54,456 nt of DNA from Gonapodya prolifera JEL478 (Eukaryota > Monoblepharomycota > Monoblepharidomycetes > Monoblepharidales > Gonapodyaceae): positions 21,687 to 76,142 of the forward strand of contig KQ965807.1 in NCBI GenBank assembly GCA_001574975.1. The letters are read 5' to 3'. Under the pieces are notes generated by a model, which was given only the letters and a program-made list of their open reading frames with translations, did no database searches and was not told where the DNA came from. Shown here in pieces: positions 33,087-42,935 of the stretch (position 1 is the first letter of the stretch; the number at the start of each line of letters is the position of its first letter). The position numbers and the translations under genes were made by a program.

Positions 33087-33190
33087 CCACATCCTGCCTA
33101 CGCCGCCCTCGTCGGACCCAGTAACTTTGCACACCTCCCACACTTCGATTTCGGATCCAGTGGGCCGATCCTCACTGCCGAGCGTGGCGT
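33087..33190 (+). pseudogene. Inverted partial copy of the LRR-TM-SH3 tail exon (arm B)
   Basis: The plus strand encodes HPAYAALVGPSNFAHLPHFD then FGSSGPILTAER, almost the same as the minus-strand gene 900 bases away. A good acceptor (CTTCGACAG) precedes it, and a donor-like GTGAGT lies at about 32991. The downstream donor seen in the original (GAG|GTAAGC) is altered to GAGCGTGGCGTAAG, and no SH3 exon follows. It is a truncated duplicate in opposite orientation. Confidence 0.6.
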
Positions 33191-33739
33191 AAGACATCTG
33201 CCTCGTACAATCTACCTTTTTTTCTCACGCATAAGACCCCTGGGCCGGTCTAAAGGTGGTACCGCCGCCGCAGTGAAGTTGAACCTTGTGATGCGGTGAT
33301 GCCGATGTTGGAGTCTTGTTCGAAAGGAGGTTATGTGTGAACTGGGTGGAATCTCGCATCTATGATTGTAGTGATGAAACGGAAAGAAGTCGCTATTGGA
33401 ATCCCCCGCAGTTTTCGAGGTTCCCAGCTGAGATGCATTTGTCCCCCTTCCTCAGCGCTGCCATGAAGGTCCATGGAGGGGTGGCATACGTCACTTCAAA
33501 GAAACCCCTCAAGCCGAGCCCCAGGAATCAAAACAATCCCCAGTATGTAAATTTTGGGTTTGAAGTGAAAAGCAGCTCACGGGACATGGTAATTGGAAAA
33601 AACGACATTGCAAAGAAAGTCCTGTTTGGCTTATTCCCCCGCTCCCGTACCGATTACACGATAAATACCGCTCGATAACATACTTCAAATCAAATTAAGG
33701 TTCGAACTTCGACTCCGGGACAGTCTCGACCCCGCCACT
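33191..33739. other. Intergenic, no convincing gene
   Basis: A plus-strand frame of 120 codons (33316-33678) has no motif and no acceptor context; it is treated as chance. No SH3-like sequence was seen downstream of the inverted tail copy. Confidence 0.35.
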
Positions 33740-34863
33740 TCACATCATCATGGCGGCGAGGACAACCGCGACGGCCGGAACGAACGCGCCAGCACCGACT
33801 TTGAGCATTCCAGCTGCGCCGGGCTTGGTTCCAGTCGGGGTCGAGCCCGAGGCGCCGGCAGTGACACTCGCGGTGGCGGACACAGAAGCAGAAGGACCGG
33901 CCGTCCGTGTCGAAGCGCCGCTCGTACTGCTTGCCCCCGGCAGGGCAACGGCGTAGGCGGCGCAGGAAGCGTTAGTGGCGGTTGGGCACGAGTCGTCGGT
34001 GCAGATGGACTGGAGCTCGTTGGGGGCGCCCGGGACAAGGGGAGCGGCGGGGAGACATTTTTGGTTGAAGGCGGAGTTGAGCAGGCCGCCGACGACGGCG
34101 ATGTCGGAGTCGGCGACACCGAACGATTGGGCGGCGAGTGCGACCTTTAGGATGAGGGCGGGAAAGTTGAATGAGTGGAAAGTCGGGCAAGGTGTGGGTA
34201 CAGTGACCAATGCTCACCTGGGTGATGAAGAAGTCCATTTCCGTCTTGTTGAGTCGCATGAGCTTGTGCACCTCGAACATGGACGTGACGCCCTCGTAGG
34301 TAGGAAAAGCGGAGCCGCTCGCCTGGGCCGAGCACCCCAAGAGCGCACCAAATCCAGTGTACAAGTGCGTTATGAGGATGTACTGGTTCGACTTGGTGTC
34401 CATGGCGGGGGTGTTATTGAGCAGCGGAGCGGCGCCGCCACCGTCGAGGAAGTTGACTGCGCTGGGTACCTTGTTGCGGTTGGTGGTCTTGTCGGCGCCG
34501 GTGAAGTACTTTGCGAGGCCGCCCGAGGACGAAAGGATGTCGGGCACGAGGACCGACTGGTTGGCGGCGGGAGAGTAGTTTCCGATGACGACGGTGTTGA
34601 CGAGCAGAGTCATCAGAGTGAGCTCGTTTTCGGCAGTGATCTTCTCTAAGACGGTGTGGGTGTAGTCTGCGCCGACGATTGAGACCGATGTGAGGGATTG
34701 AGCTTGAGCAACATCGCCCGCAGATCAGACCACACTCACAATCGCAAATCGTCTGGTTCGTGGGTCTGCCTGCTCCTGAGGAAGTGCTCTGGCCAAGGGC
34801 GGGCGTTCCCGAAAAACCAATCAGGCATCCAACGGCGACGGTGGCAATGAGAGGCGGCTTCAT
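33740..34863 (-). CDS. Secreted, GPI-anchored protein of unknown function
   Basis: Exon 1 (34863 to about 34736) begins MKPPLIATVAVGCLIGFSG, a classic signal peptide, and reaches TNQTICD before a GTGAGT donor. Exon 2 (about 34672-34218) joins in phase and reads ENELTLMTLLVNTVVIGNY, VNFLDGGGAAPLLNNTPA and QYILITHLYTGFGALLGC. Exon 3 (from about 34144) has VALAAQSFGVADSDIAVVGG, CTDDSCPTATNASC and a Ser/Thr/Ala-rich stalk. It ends in a hydrophobic GPI-addition tail (GAFVPAVAVVLAAMMM), TGA at 33740. Cys residues are frequent, as expected outside the cell. The helical core faintly recalls a globin-like fold, which I would not insist on. Similar proteins occur, as far as I recall, in other chytrids. 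A cell-surface role is inferred from topology only. Confidence 0.65.
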
Positions 34864-35641
34864 CGTTGCAATTTAGTGCTTGGTGCATTCACTCCGGGTC
34901 TCTTCCTTTTAACGCCCAAATCTGCCGAAGATTTCAAATCGCATAAGGATGCGTTTGTTTGGCTTGGCACTGGCATACTTCCGTGTGACACAGGCAAGGG
35001 GGCGGTGCGTCCCCACCCCTGAGTAGCCAGCCACAGCACTGCGACCGTTCGCACATCGCATCGAAGCATTTCCAAAGACACTTACCGTCTAATGTACAAC
35101 ACATGATATGCACGAGGAACTGAGCAGCGTGGGCATGCCTGAACAGTTCACGTCCCTTTACAGCGGGAGCGATTATGAGTCCACTCGTGCTGCAGCAGTA
35201 ACTTGCCTGGCTCAGTGTGTTTCCAGTCTCCTTATCGAACTCATTCTTTTCACTCCGGAGAATCGTTTCACTGATAGGGTGAGGGTCCGGGGAAATGCTT
35301 GTTTGTTGACGGAAGGCCTGAAGGGGTCAGGGGTCGGTCTAATTTTAAGTTTGCCGCGCCACAGCCGGGATGGAAAACATACCGACGGTCCATTTCCATG
35401 GAACATATGCTCATCGTGGTAAGCTTGCCGCCCCCGTGGGGAGGAAATGGGCGAAAGGTCAGTTATGTAAAACACAAAGCTGCACTTCAAGGATAAACGC
35501 TTCTTGTGCACGACAACCTCATACCAAACTAACAGACACCTTTATCCTAACTCCCCGCTGTCTATGAGACTGTCTTATATCCCTGGACTGTTGGTGCCGA
35601 TGTTTCTTCTAAGTTGTAATAAATAACGGAGGAGGATTACA
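34864..35641. other. Intergenic between GPI protein and ankyrin ORF
   Basis: Short frames on both strands (35108-35422 plus, 35212-35511 minus) overlap and have no motif. The stretch 34900-35100 is the upstream region of the GPI-anchored protein. I see no RNA gene or repeat. Confidence 0.35.
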
Positions 35642-36208
35642 TTATGTTCTGCTATTTTTGCTGTGATGTCTTGGTGCCTCAACTAGACTGCACACAACAT
35701 CGCGCCGAAACAGTCCGTGCAAAGCCCTGCCCTCCACGCCAACGTAATCAAACAATCCAAATCCACCGAATCCGTCTACTTCGTCGGCTTCGTCTGGCAC
35801 CCGAGCAATCCGCTCTGGATCATCAAGCACGAACTCGTCCGCACCTCGTTCCAGCAAGATCTCCACCACTTTCGGATTTCCCCTGGCGACGGCATTGACC
35901 AATGCTTGATCGTTACGTGCGTGGATATCCGCACCCCGATCCACCAGAAGTGGCACAATCTCTCCGCTCGCATCATTCAGGGCAGCCTCTCGAAAGGCCT
36001 CATCCTCCTGTGCGTGGATGTCAGCGCCGCGGTCGAGGAGAAGCTGTACAGGAATTGGTCCGTGGATGTGAGCACGGCGGGCTGCTTTACGAAGCGCGAT
36101 ATCGCCATCTACGTGCGGTACCCGATAAGAAAGCGGATTCGGCAGTCCACGTTTCCGGTCAAGTTGTTTTGCCACAGGCCCACGGACGTGAGCGAGGTTG
36201 TGTTCCAC
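35642..36208 (-). CDS. Ankyrin-repeat ORF, probably the tail of a chimeric remnant
   Basis: One open frame with about three and a half ankyrin units: ALRKAARRAHIHGPIPVQLL with LDRGADIHAQ (about 36090-36010), FREAALNDASGEIVPLLVDR with GADIHARND, LVNAVARGNPKVVEILLERG with ADEF (about 35890-35830), then a degenerate end (ERIARVPDEADEVDGFGG). The repeats begin directly after the last leucine-rich motif of the LRR remnant, with no space for an ordinary 5' end. The ATG at 36208 lies inside that LRR sequence in another frame, so the start is doubtful. It may be a real short ankyrin protein or the end of a broken larger one. The stop is at 35642. Confidence 0.5.
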   Translation of the reverse strand: MEHNLAHVRGPVAKQLDRKRGLPNPLSYRVPHVDGDIALRKAARRAHIHGPIPVQLLLDRGADIHAQEDEAFREAALNDASGEIVPLLVDRGADIHARNDQALVNAVARGNPKVVEILLERGADEFVLDDPERIARVPDEADEVDGFGGFGLFDYVGVEGRALHGLFRRDVVCSLVEAPRHHSKNSRT

Positions 36209-36940
36209 AGGTCAGGCCAGCATGTTCGTTGGAAAGGTCTAGGGAAGATAAATTTGAGAGGCTCGTGAGGGAAGGAATGGAGCCACTGAGAAGGTTGTTC
36301 CTGAGGTTGACGGTTGCGAGCGGAAGGCCCTCGAGAGACGGAATCTCGCCCGAAAGTCGATTACCGTGCAGGTCAATTTCGGACAGGTTTTGAGCACCGT
36401 GAGAGACGGAATGGTGCCGTTGAGAGTGTTGTCGAACAAAAATTTGACGTTGACATGACTCAGGAATCGGTCCAGAGAGTTGATTTCCGTCCATTCCAAT
36501 CTCGTGATCTTCGAAAGACCGGCAAGCGAGGGGATTGGCCCGCTCAGCAGATGCCCTCTCAAAGACAAAACTTCGAGTTTCGTGAGCACCGATAAGTCCG
36601 GAATAGGCCCCTCAAATCTCGTATTGTAGTGGTATATGAGGGGTTTATGAACATGACAAGGACCACAGTGACCCTGTCATCCCCAGAGCACCCAAAGTAG
36701 ATCGCATTGCTGCAGCAGAAACCCGTCCGCCTCGAGTACTCTGCGCGTGAGTGGTTGAAAAGCTTCTCGAAGGGCGCGCAGTCCTCTGCCTGCTACAGTG
36801 CGGCCACGGAGGGCGACCTCATAAACACAGCGAGGATTACCGCGATGGCAATCAACGGCCACGCAGAGGTGCGATCGGCACGGGAAGCGTTGCACGGCAT
36901 GCGTAAAAGTGAACCGGGCGAAACAAAATGACACCTGACG
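36120..36940 (-). pseudogene. Leucine-rich-repeat surface protein, many frame breaks and an in-frame stop
   Basis: A hydrophobic leader (AWPLIAIAVILAVFMRSPSV, about 36860) is followed by an in-frame TAG near 36798. A cysteine-rich N-terminal cap comes next (EDCAPFEKLF and GFCCSNAIYFGCSG, about 36785-36690). LRRs of the SGxIPxL type follow in three alternating frames: LTKLEVLSLRGHLLSGPIPS (36590), MDGNQLSGPIPES (36494), FLFDNTLNGTIPSLTVL, NLSEIDLHGNRLSGEIPSLE (36395), LRNNLLSGSIPSLTSLSNL, and SLTSVGLWQNNLTGNVDC (36190). At least four frame changes are needed, so the gene is dead unless the assembly is very poor here. It is related to the LRR unit of the LRR-TM-SH3 gene at 32 kb (both end NNL[ST]GNVDCR). 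Confidence 0.65.
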
Positions 36941-37198
36941 CCCTTTGACGTGGTCATGTGGCATTCACGGGGAGGCGTTACTTGCCTCGGGTCAAACCTT
37001 GGATCAACCTTACATATCCGCAACGCAAGCGCACCCCGCGACATCGTAAAGTGGAAGGGACGGGAAAGACGTTCGAAACTAATATGTGCATTCTGATTCC
37101 CACACCACCGCATACATGCGCAATGCTACTTGGCCACCGCGAATATACACACACCAATCCACCATAACCTCCCCAGGTCCTGGTCCTGCTCCAACTCC

Positions 37199-38362
37199 TT
37201 AACGGTACGACTTCTGGTACCTGGAACGGGCGCCGGGACCGCCAAACTTCTTGGGCTCGGCGCGGCGCGGGTCGGCGACGAGGAGGGTACGGTCGTGGGA
37301 GAGGAGGATGTCGCGGATTTCTTTTTTGGAGGCTTCGTCGACGACTTCGTGACGCGGGGAGGTGGAGAGGGGAAGAGGTGGAGATTTAGACAATGGAAAA
37401 GAATAAGATATGCGGCTCAGCAAGTCGTCCAATCATTCTGTGGTGGGAGCGCTTCAGTCGACCGACGTAGTACTTTCCAGCTTGATCTCCTTCCGAAAAA
37501 AATACATGGTGCCGGTACAGTCCACTCGCTTTGCACTCCATCGACTCGAACCACGTCCAAAGGATCCCTACCCTCACTTCCACCATCCGTAGCAGACACG
37601 CACACCCCACCACCGCCAAACACTCACACTTCTGGTAGTACGCAACGATGCCCTTCGCTAGGGCCTGCCTGATGGCGTAGACCTGGGAGGTGTGCCCACC
37701 GCCCTTGACGCGGATCCTGATGTCGACACCGGCGAAGCGCTCCTTGCCGAGGAGGAGGACGGGCTCGTAGACCTTGAAGCGCAGGATCTCGGGCTGCAGA
37801 AGGTGCAGAGGGGTTCCGTTCAGGTGAAGGAGACCCTTGCCCTTCTTGACGTGGGCGACGGCGGTGGCGGTTTTCTGGGATGGGAATGAAGGGGATGGTT
37901 GAGTGAGTGGTCACGGTGGGATGGTGGGTAGAAGGAGGTGAACGACACCAGTGAGTGGGTTGTCCTTCCACATCCGTCCACGTCGATCGACACCGGGTCA
38001 TCCCGCGAGAATGCAAACCAATTGTCCATGACGCCCTCCATTTGAAGTTTTCTTTCATTTATGGGACAAGACGTCCAGCGCGGTGATTGGTCCGCGTTGC
38101 GAAAGGTTGCCCTCTCCAGTTCAACTCTCCATGTTCGACAAGATGCCCCCGGGAACAATCGACACTTGTTCGTCCACCACGTTCCATAATGCGTACTGCT
38201 CCAATCCCGGTCCACACATCGCCTCCTCCCCTTTCCTCCCACCCAATCCACCTTTCCATCCCAAGTCCCCAGGCAGTCCAAACCGTCCATCCTTCCACCC
38301 TGCGTCTCCGTCCACAGATCGAAAATCACCTTTCTGCCGTAAGTTTGGACGGACTCGGCCAT
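37199..38362 (-). CDS. RPS16: 40S ribosomal protein uS9 (RPS16)
   Basis: Small-subunit protein of the head, touching P-site tRNA with its C-terminal tail. Exon 1 (from ATG 38362) encodes [11 protein letters not shown] and ends AAAG|GTGATT. Exon 2 (about 37874-37631) encodes [39 protein letters not shown] and [20 protein letters not shown], ending CAGAAGT|GTGAGT. Exon 3 (about 37350-37199) reads [20 protein letters not shown] and ends [16 protein letters not shown] with TAA; this tail is near-invariant in uS9. Length (about 140 residues) fits. It is transcribed divergently from RPL13 across about 730 bases, an arrangement that would help co-expression. Confidence 0.95.
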
Positions 38363-39095
38363 GGTTGCGATCGTGGGGGATGGATGGATGTGTCGAAAGA
38401 TCGAATTGCGTGTGCCAGATTTGTTGTGTGCACTGGAAAACTATTCTTCACAACACCTTGGCAGGTTGCATCTTCTCTCCACTTTTCAACAGATAAAAGA
38501 TTTTCCCTTGGTCCAAAGTTGACGTCGTTCCCGCCACTTCTATTTTTTGTACTGTGAAACGCCTGAAGGTCCAATGAGTGCCCGAATGCATAAATGTAGC
38601 CAGAAATAGGCCCATTCTCTTCTCGTGACGAGAAAACTTGGTCGGAATCGACTCCAACGAACAGCTTGTTGTTTGTGTTTCTGGCTCGGAAAAAAAAAGA
38701 GATCTGCTTTGGTCACACTTGGAATTCAGCGACCGCGAGCCAGAGCGTGAGTTGGACGGGCGGAAGGAGAGCGCACGCGGGCAGTGGACGTGTGGAGACA
38801 GGAGACTGGAGCGACGGTGGACTCGGGGCGGTCTGGCGGCAGGAATGGATGGATGGATGGGTCAGTGTGAATTGGAAGGAAAGAAGACTAAGGGAGGACG
38901 CTGATGGAACTCGACGACTACACTGGCGGACTCGATGTGCGCTGTGGCGATATTAAGATTTCTTCGGAACGCCTCTTGTCCTCGGTGATGTGCCTGCTTT
39001 CTCCCCACGTTCACCATGTCGCTCAACACACACCACCGCCCACTCTCCTCTCCTCTCCCATCACTCTCAACTCTCATCCACAGCGCTGATCCAAA
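38363..39095. promoter_or_regulatory. Divergent promoter region of RPS16 and RPL13
   Basis: The 733 bases between the two start codons contain no gene. A pyrimidine-rich tract (about 39035-39085) ends in an acceptor-like CATCCACAG 10 bases before the RPL13 ATG, so a 5' UTR intron is likely. A TTTTCATCTTT-like element was not found; TATA-like sequence is weak. Confidence 0.4.
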
Positions 39096-40080
39096 ATGGG
39101 TTTCCGCCACAATAACCAGCTTCCGGGCAACCACTTCCGCAAGGATTGGCAGCGCCGCGTCAAGACCTGGTTCGACCAGCCCGCCCGCAAACTGCGCAGA
39201 AGACAAGCGCGTGTCGCCAAGGCTGCCGCCATCGCGCCCCGCCCCGTCGATGGACTGATTAGGCCTGCCGTCAGAGGTCAGACCTTCAAGTACAACACCA
39301 AGCTGAGGGCTGGACGAGGCTTCACCTTGGACGAGCTTAAGGTGAGCATAGGTTTTGGAAAGCGGCGCTTCGTGGGAGGAGGTCACGGGGTGGAGGGTGT
39401 TTGCCGGTGATTCGATTTGGGGCCAGAATGTCGACATAATGGAGCCGAATCAAGAAGCTCGAAAGCCACACCGCCAGTCGTTTGTCCAACCTTCTTCACT
39501 TCGTCGCCTCTTCTTTTCTTCTCTATTTCCTTCCAAACACCTCGTGCTCACATCTCCTCCTACCCCGCACCCGTAGGCCGCCGGCATCCGCCGCAAGGAG
39601 GCCCTCTCCATCGGCATCTCCGTTGATCACCGCCGCAAGAACCGCTCCGAGGAAGGCCTTGCCCTCAACGTCGAGCGCCTGCAGGCCTACAAGACCCGCC
39701 TCGTCGTGTTCCCCCGCAAGGCCAAGAAGCCCAAGGCTGGCGATGCCGACGTGCGTTCTCTATTCTTATCCCCACTGTTCGTTCGTCGCGCTCATTGCTC
39801 CCCACCTTTCAGGCCGCCGCCGTGGCCGCCGCGACCCAGCTCACCACTCCCATCCTGCCCGTTACCAACGACAAGACCCAGACCGAGGCCCCCCGCGCCG
39901 TCGTGAAGGACAAGCTCCCAGCCTTCTTCAGGCTGCGCAAGGTAAGGCTTTTCCCTTCCTCCTGTATTCCTAAGGAACTACTAACCTCCCCTATCTCCGA
40001 AGACCTGGTCCGACACCCGCCTGTCCGGAAAGCGCGAGAAGGCCGCGCGCGAACGTGCTGCCGAGGCCGAGAAGAAATAA
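39096..40080 (+). CDS. RPL13: 60S ribosomal protein eL13 (RPL13)
   Basis: Four exons join in phase 0: 39096-39341, 39577-39750, 39813-39941 and 40003-40080, giving 208 residues, in line with 199-211 in other eukaryotes. Exon 1 carries [39 protein letters not shown] and [10 protein letters not shown]. Exon 2 has [20 protein letters not shown] and [19 protein letters not shown]. Exon 3 has [20 protein letters not shown]. Exon 4 is basic with [20 protein letters not shown] then TAA. All donors are GTGAGC, GTGCGT or GTAAGG. Start chosen because it matches the universally conserved MGFRHNN-type N-terminus. Confidence 0.96.
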
Positions 40081-40329
40081 GCTGTGTGTTCGTCGTGAGG
40101 CGGTGGAGGCTGACGGTGGATGCGTGGTTGTGTGTTACATTAGTCGGTATCATGTTGACCGAGTGTATGCGGCGGTATGCAATGCAGGCACCGCCCCGCT
40201 CGGGGTGGGGTGCACTCAAATATTGAAATCCTTTTGGGTTGTTGGATCCGTGGAAAACTTGACTCTGGAAAATTTTGGTGGTTCCTTAGTTTGTTCCACG
40301 AACTTTGAATCACCTCTGCCTCTTCTTTC

Positions 40330-41822
40330 TCCCATGATTTCGTCGCTGAATCAGCCGTCCAACTCCTCCAGCGCCCACGCCGCATCGCCGCAAGGAGGTT
40401 ATTGGTGGACACCCGCGAATCGCGAATCGCCGAATCCGGGAAGATTATGCAGAATCACATACTTTGGCGCCTTCGCGTGTCGCATCTCTGGCCTCTCCGC
40501 TAGGTTTCAAAGTCGTTCGAGCGGGATGTGCTCCAGACCTGTATTGTGCGATTGCGGAGGTCGTGTTCGAGGACGAGGGCGCCAAAAGAGCTGCGCGATA
40601 TGTTCTTTGTTTTGCAAAGATATCACGGGCTTCTTGAGATGGTGGAGGTATTCAAGGAGATTGGAGTGGACAGGGACTTCAGTACCAGCGCGGATACCAT
40701 TGGGATGAAGCCGAGGTTGTCGCAAGCGAATGCAGCGTCTTTGCTGGCACGTCTTGGTTATGGGAGAAGGATGTCACTTATTCACAACCTCGCGTATATT
40801 TCATATGGTGATGATCTCAATGATTTCTGCGATGGTATCAGGAACGAGTGTGGACGACTTCGCCCGCAGGTGAGCGTCAATCCTCATTTCAGACTTTTCA
40901 TCTCATGACTAACGTTTTTCCGTTCGTGAAGGACATTGACGCAGTTCTATTGGCCAATCCGATCCCACCCTCCCCACCAACCTTTCCGCAAAGCAAATGG
41001 ATCACGTTCCTCCGGTATCTTCACGAATGTGATTTTCATGATTTACCACTGAAGTATGCTGGAAGCAGAGAGGCGTACTTGGAAGGACTCATCTATGCAA
41101 TGCTGCAGCGAGAAACATGCCATTCAGAATCACTGGAACAGTTTTCAGAGCAAGGATAACTATGCATACACAACAGAACATCCTTGGGCTATATCAGAAC
41201 TACTTCACGCCAAGAGGATCAACACGTTCGAATGCTTCTAGATGGTGGACTGGTCGCTGACAGGCACAGAATCGCACAAAAAAATTGAAGAGCTCTTCAA
41301 AGCTGAAGAACCAGCCATCAGTTTGACGATGGACATCTTTGCTGCGTGGAATTTTTGTGGCGGACGGGATAAATTCTCAGACTGTCAAATTGTACATTGC
41401 TTTCAGCAACAACAACGAGGAGGCGCTGGAAAAGGCGCAACACTTCCTTAACCAATTTCGTACTGATAGCGATGGATGACTCGTGCTTGGCCGTGCAAAA
41501 ATGTTTTTAATGAACGACTTCTTTCAAAGTGTGGTGGTGGACATCATGATGTTCATGCCTCGCTTGATCACCGAATGCACTCAAAAATTAAGGCAGCAAA
41601 AGAGGGACCTTGTGGTACCTCTTATTCGTGGCATGTAGAGCTTCGCTGTCAAGGAATGTGCTATTGCACGAATCGAGCGAAATATCAAGAGCATCAACGA
41701 GGATTTGAAGTACCGCATGGGTCTTAGTCTAGAGGAAGCTGACGAAGTGCGGAGTGTTCGGGGAAACGAGCTCGTTCCACGTGAAGACGGGTCCGATCTC
41801 TTCAGGTCTCTCGAATGGTAAT
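40330..41822 (+). pseudogene. Unrecognised family, copy 1: decayed gene
   Basis: Reads continuously with copy 2 (45345-46830). Shared blocks: SFERDVLQTCIVRLRRSC, PKELRDMFFVLQRYHGLLEM, GMKPRLSQANAASLLARLGY (about 40700-40760), an intron (GTGAGC at about 40870, acceptor before GACATTGAC at about 40932), FPQSKWITFLRYLHECDFHD, KIEELFKAEEPAISLTMDIF (about 41290) and a C-terminal helix, RIERNIKSINEDLKYRMGLS. Breaks judged against copy 2: TAG at 40501-40503 (Gln there), a frame change near 41115, TAG at 41239-41241 (Trp there), a frame change near 41385 and TGA at 41477-41479. The family is helical, about 450 residues, and has no domain I can name. It ends DLFRSLEW with TAA near 41820. Confidence 0.6.
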
Positions 41823-41829
41823 CAGAATA

Positions 41830-42929
41830 TAAGGATTGGTAGATTCCAATCATGTACGATGAATGCGCAATACTTTCCATCGGTCGGGAGGGTAAATTAG
41901 CACATTCCACTCATTCATTGATAACTTTGCGTGATAACTTTTTTGAATCATGAGCATCAATAACGGCGCCAGTGCTATGGGGTCAATGGGGATGTGTCTG
42001 TTACCAAACCGCGAAATACTATTATGTAGTGACCAATAAGCACTGAGCTAGTGCGAAGCAAAGCGCCTGTCGGATTCCTTGAATTGTTAAAGAATTGAGG
42101 TTTGGTTTTTAGGGTCCGGCGCACTCACCCTCACACGGCTATGGTCGTTGCTCCCTGACTATGATGACAACCATCTTCCTCAGGAAATTCTGTCAATCTG
42201 CCGAACCGGAGACCCCCACCTCTGTTTCTTATCTCTTCGTTCTATGCTGGCGGGGATGGAGGAGACATACCTACCTCGCCCAAGTTAACGAACCGCTCAC
42301 TCGCCTTAGAGGAGCTGCCGGGGCGTCATCAAGGATTCCCTGATGTTCAAGAAAACATCGCATCATATAAAACCGTGGATGTGAGTTCCATCCTGCTGTT
42401 CTATCCAAAGGACATAATAATGCCCAGACTTTGCTACCGTGACTTACATCATTTTGGGGTTGACAGAGCGCCGGGGACGGAGCCACGGCGTATAAAAGGA
42501 TGAAGATTGCATCGCGAGATCGGGGAACTTGAAGAGGGGGACAGTATAGCCGAAGTACTCATGAGAGAGCCTTGAAGTCTTATTAAAGTGCCGCAGGGCT
42601 CCGAGTTCGCTTCGGGTAAGCAGTAAGACATCAGTCGTCGTGAGTAGCAAATTTGAGTTGTTCGGGTGGACCAACATGGATGCATTATGAACGTGAGTTT
42701 CGATGAGATTCCTGAAGTTGACAAGCACTTAACGGGAACAGATGGTTGTATCGTGACTTCTGATCAAAATTATTCCCAGCTCCTGAAAAGCGAATAAAAG
42801 GCATCGGGGACTGTATGATCTCTTGGCACACTTGCCCAAAGCTACCTGTCCAACAATTAACTACGAGTACTCAATCGCGAAACGCTATCCAAGCATCAAC
42901 GGAGCAGAAGGATTCACTTCCGTTTTGGT
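41830..42929. other. Unresolved stretch with coding-like exons on both strands
   Basis: Plus 42119-42275 reads LTRLWSLLPDYDDNHLPQEI then LSICRTGDPHLCFLSLRSML after a TTTTTAG acceptor. Minus 42728-42444 reads LVNFRNLIETHVHNASMLVH then LLTTTDVLLLTRSELGAL and ends at ATGAT|GTAAGTC, with a further minus block GILDDAPAAPLRRVSGSLTW before GTAGGT (about 42340-42275). I could not assemble a complete gene on either strand. The rest (41830-42110) shows nothing. Confidence 0.35.
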
Positions 42930-42935
42930 GTGCTC

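Noticed and set aside
33316-33678. Plus-strand frame of 120 codons
   Set aside because: No motif, no neighbouring exon, and its composition fits chance.
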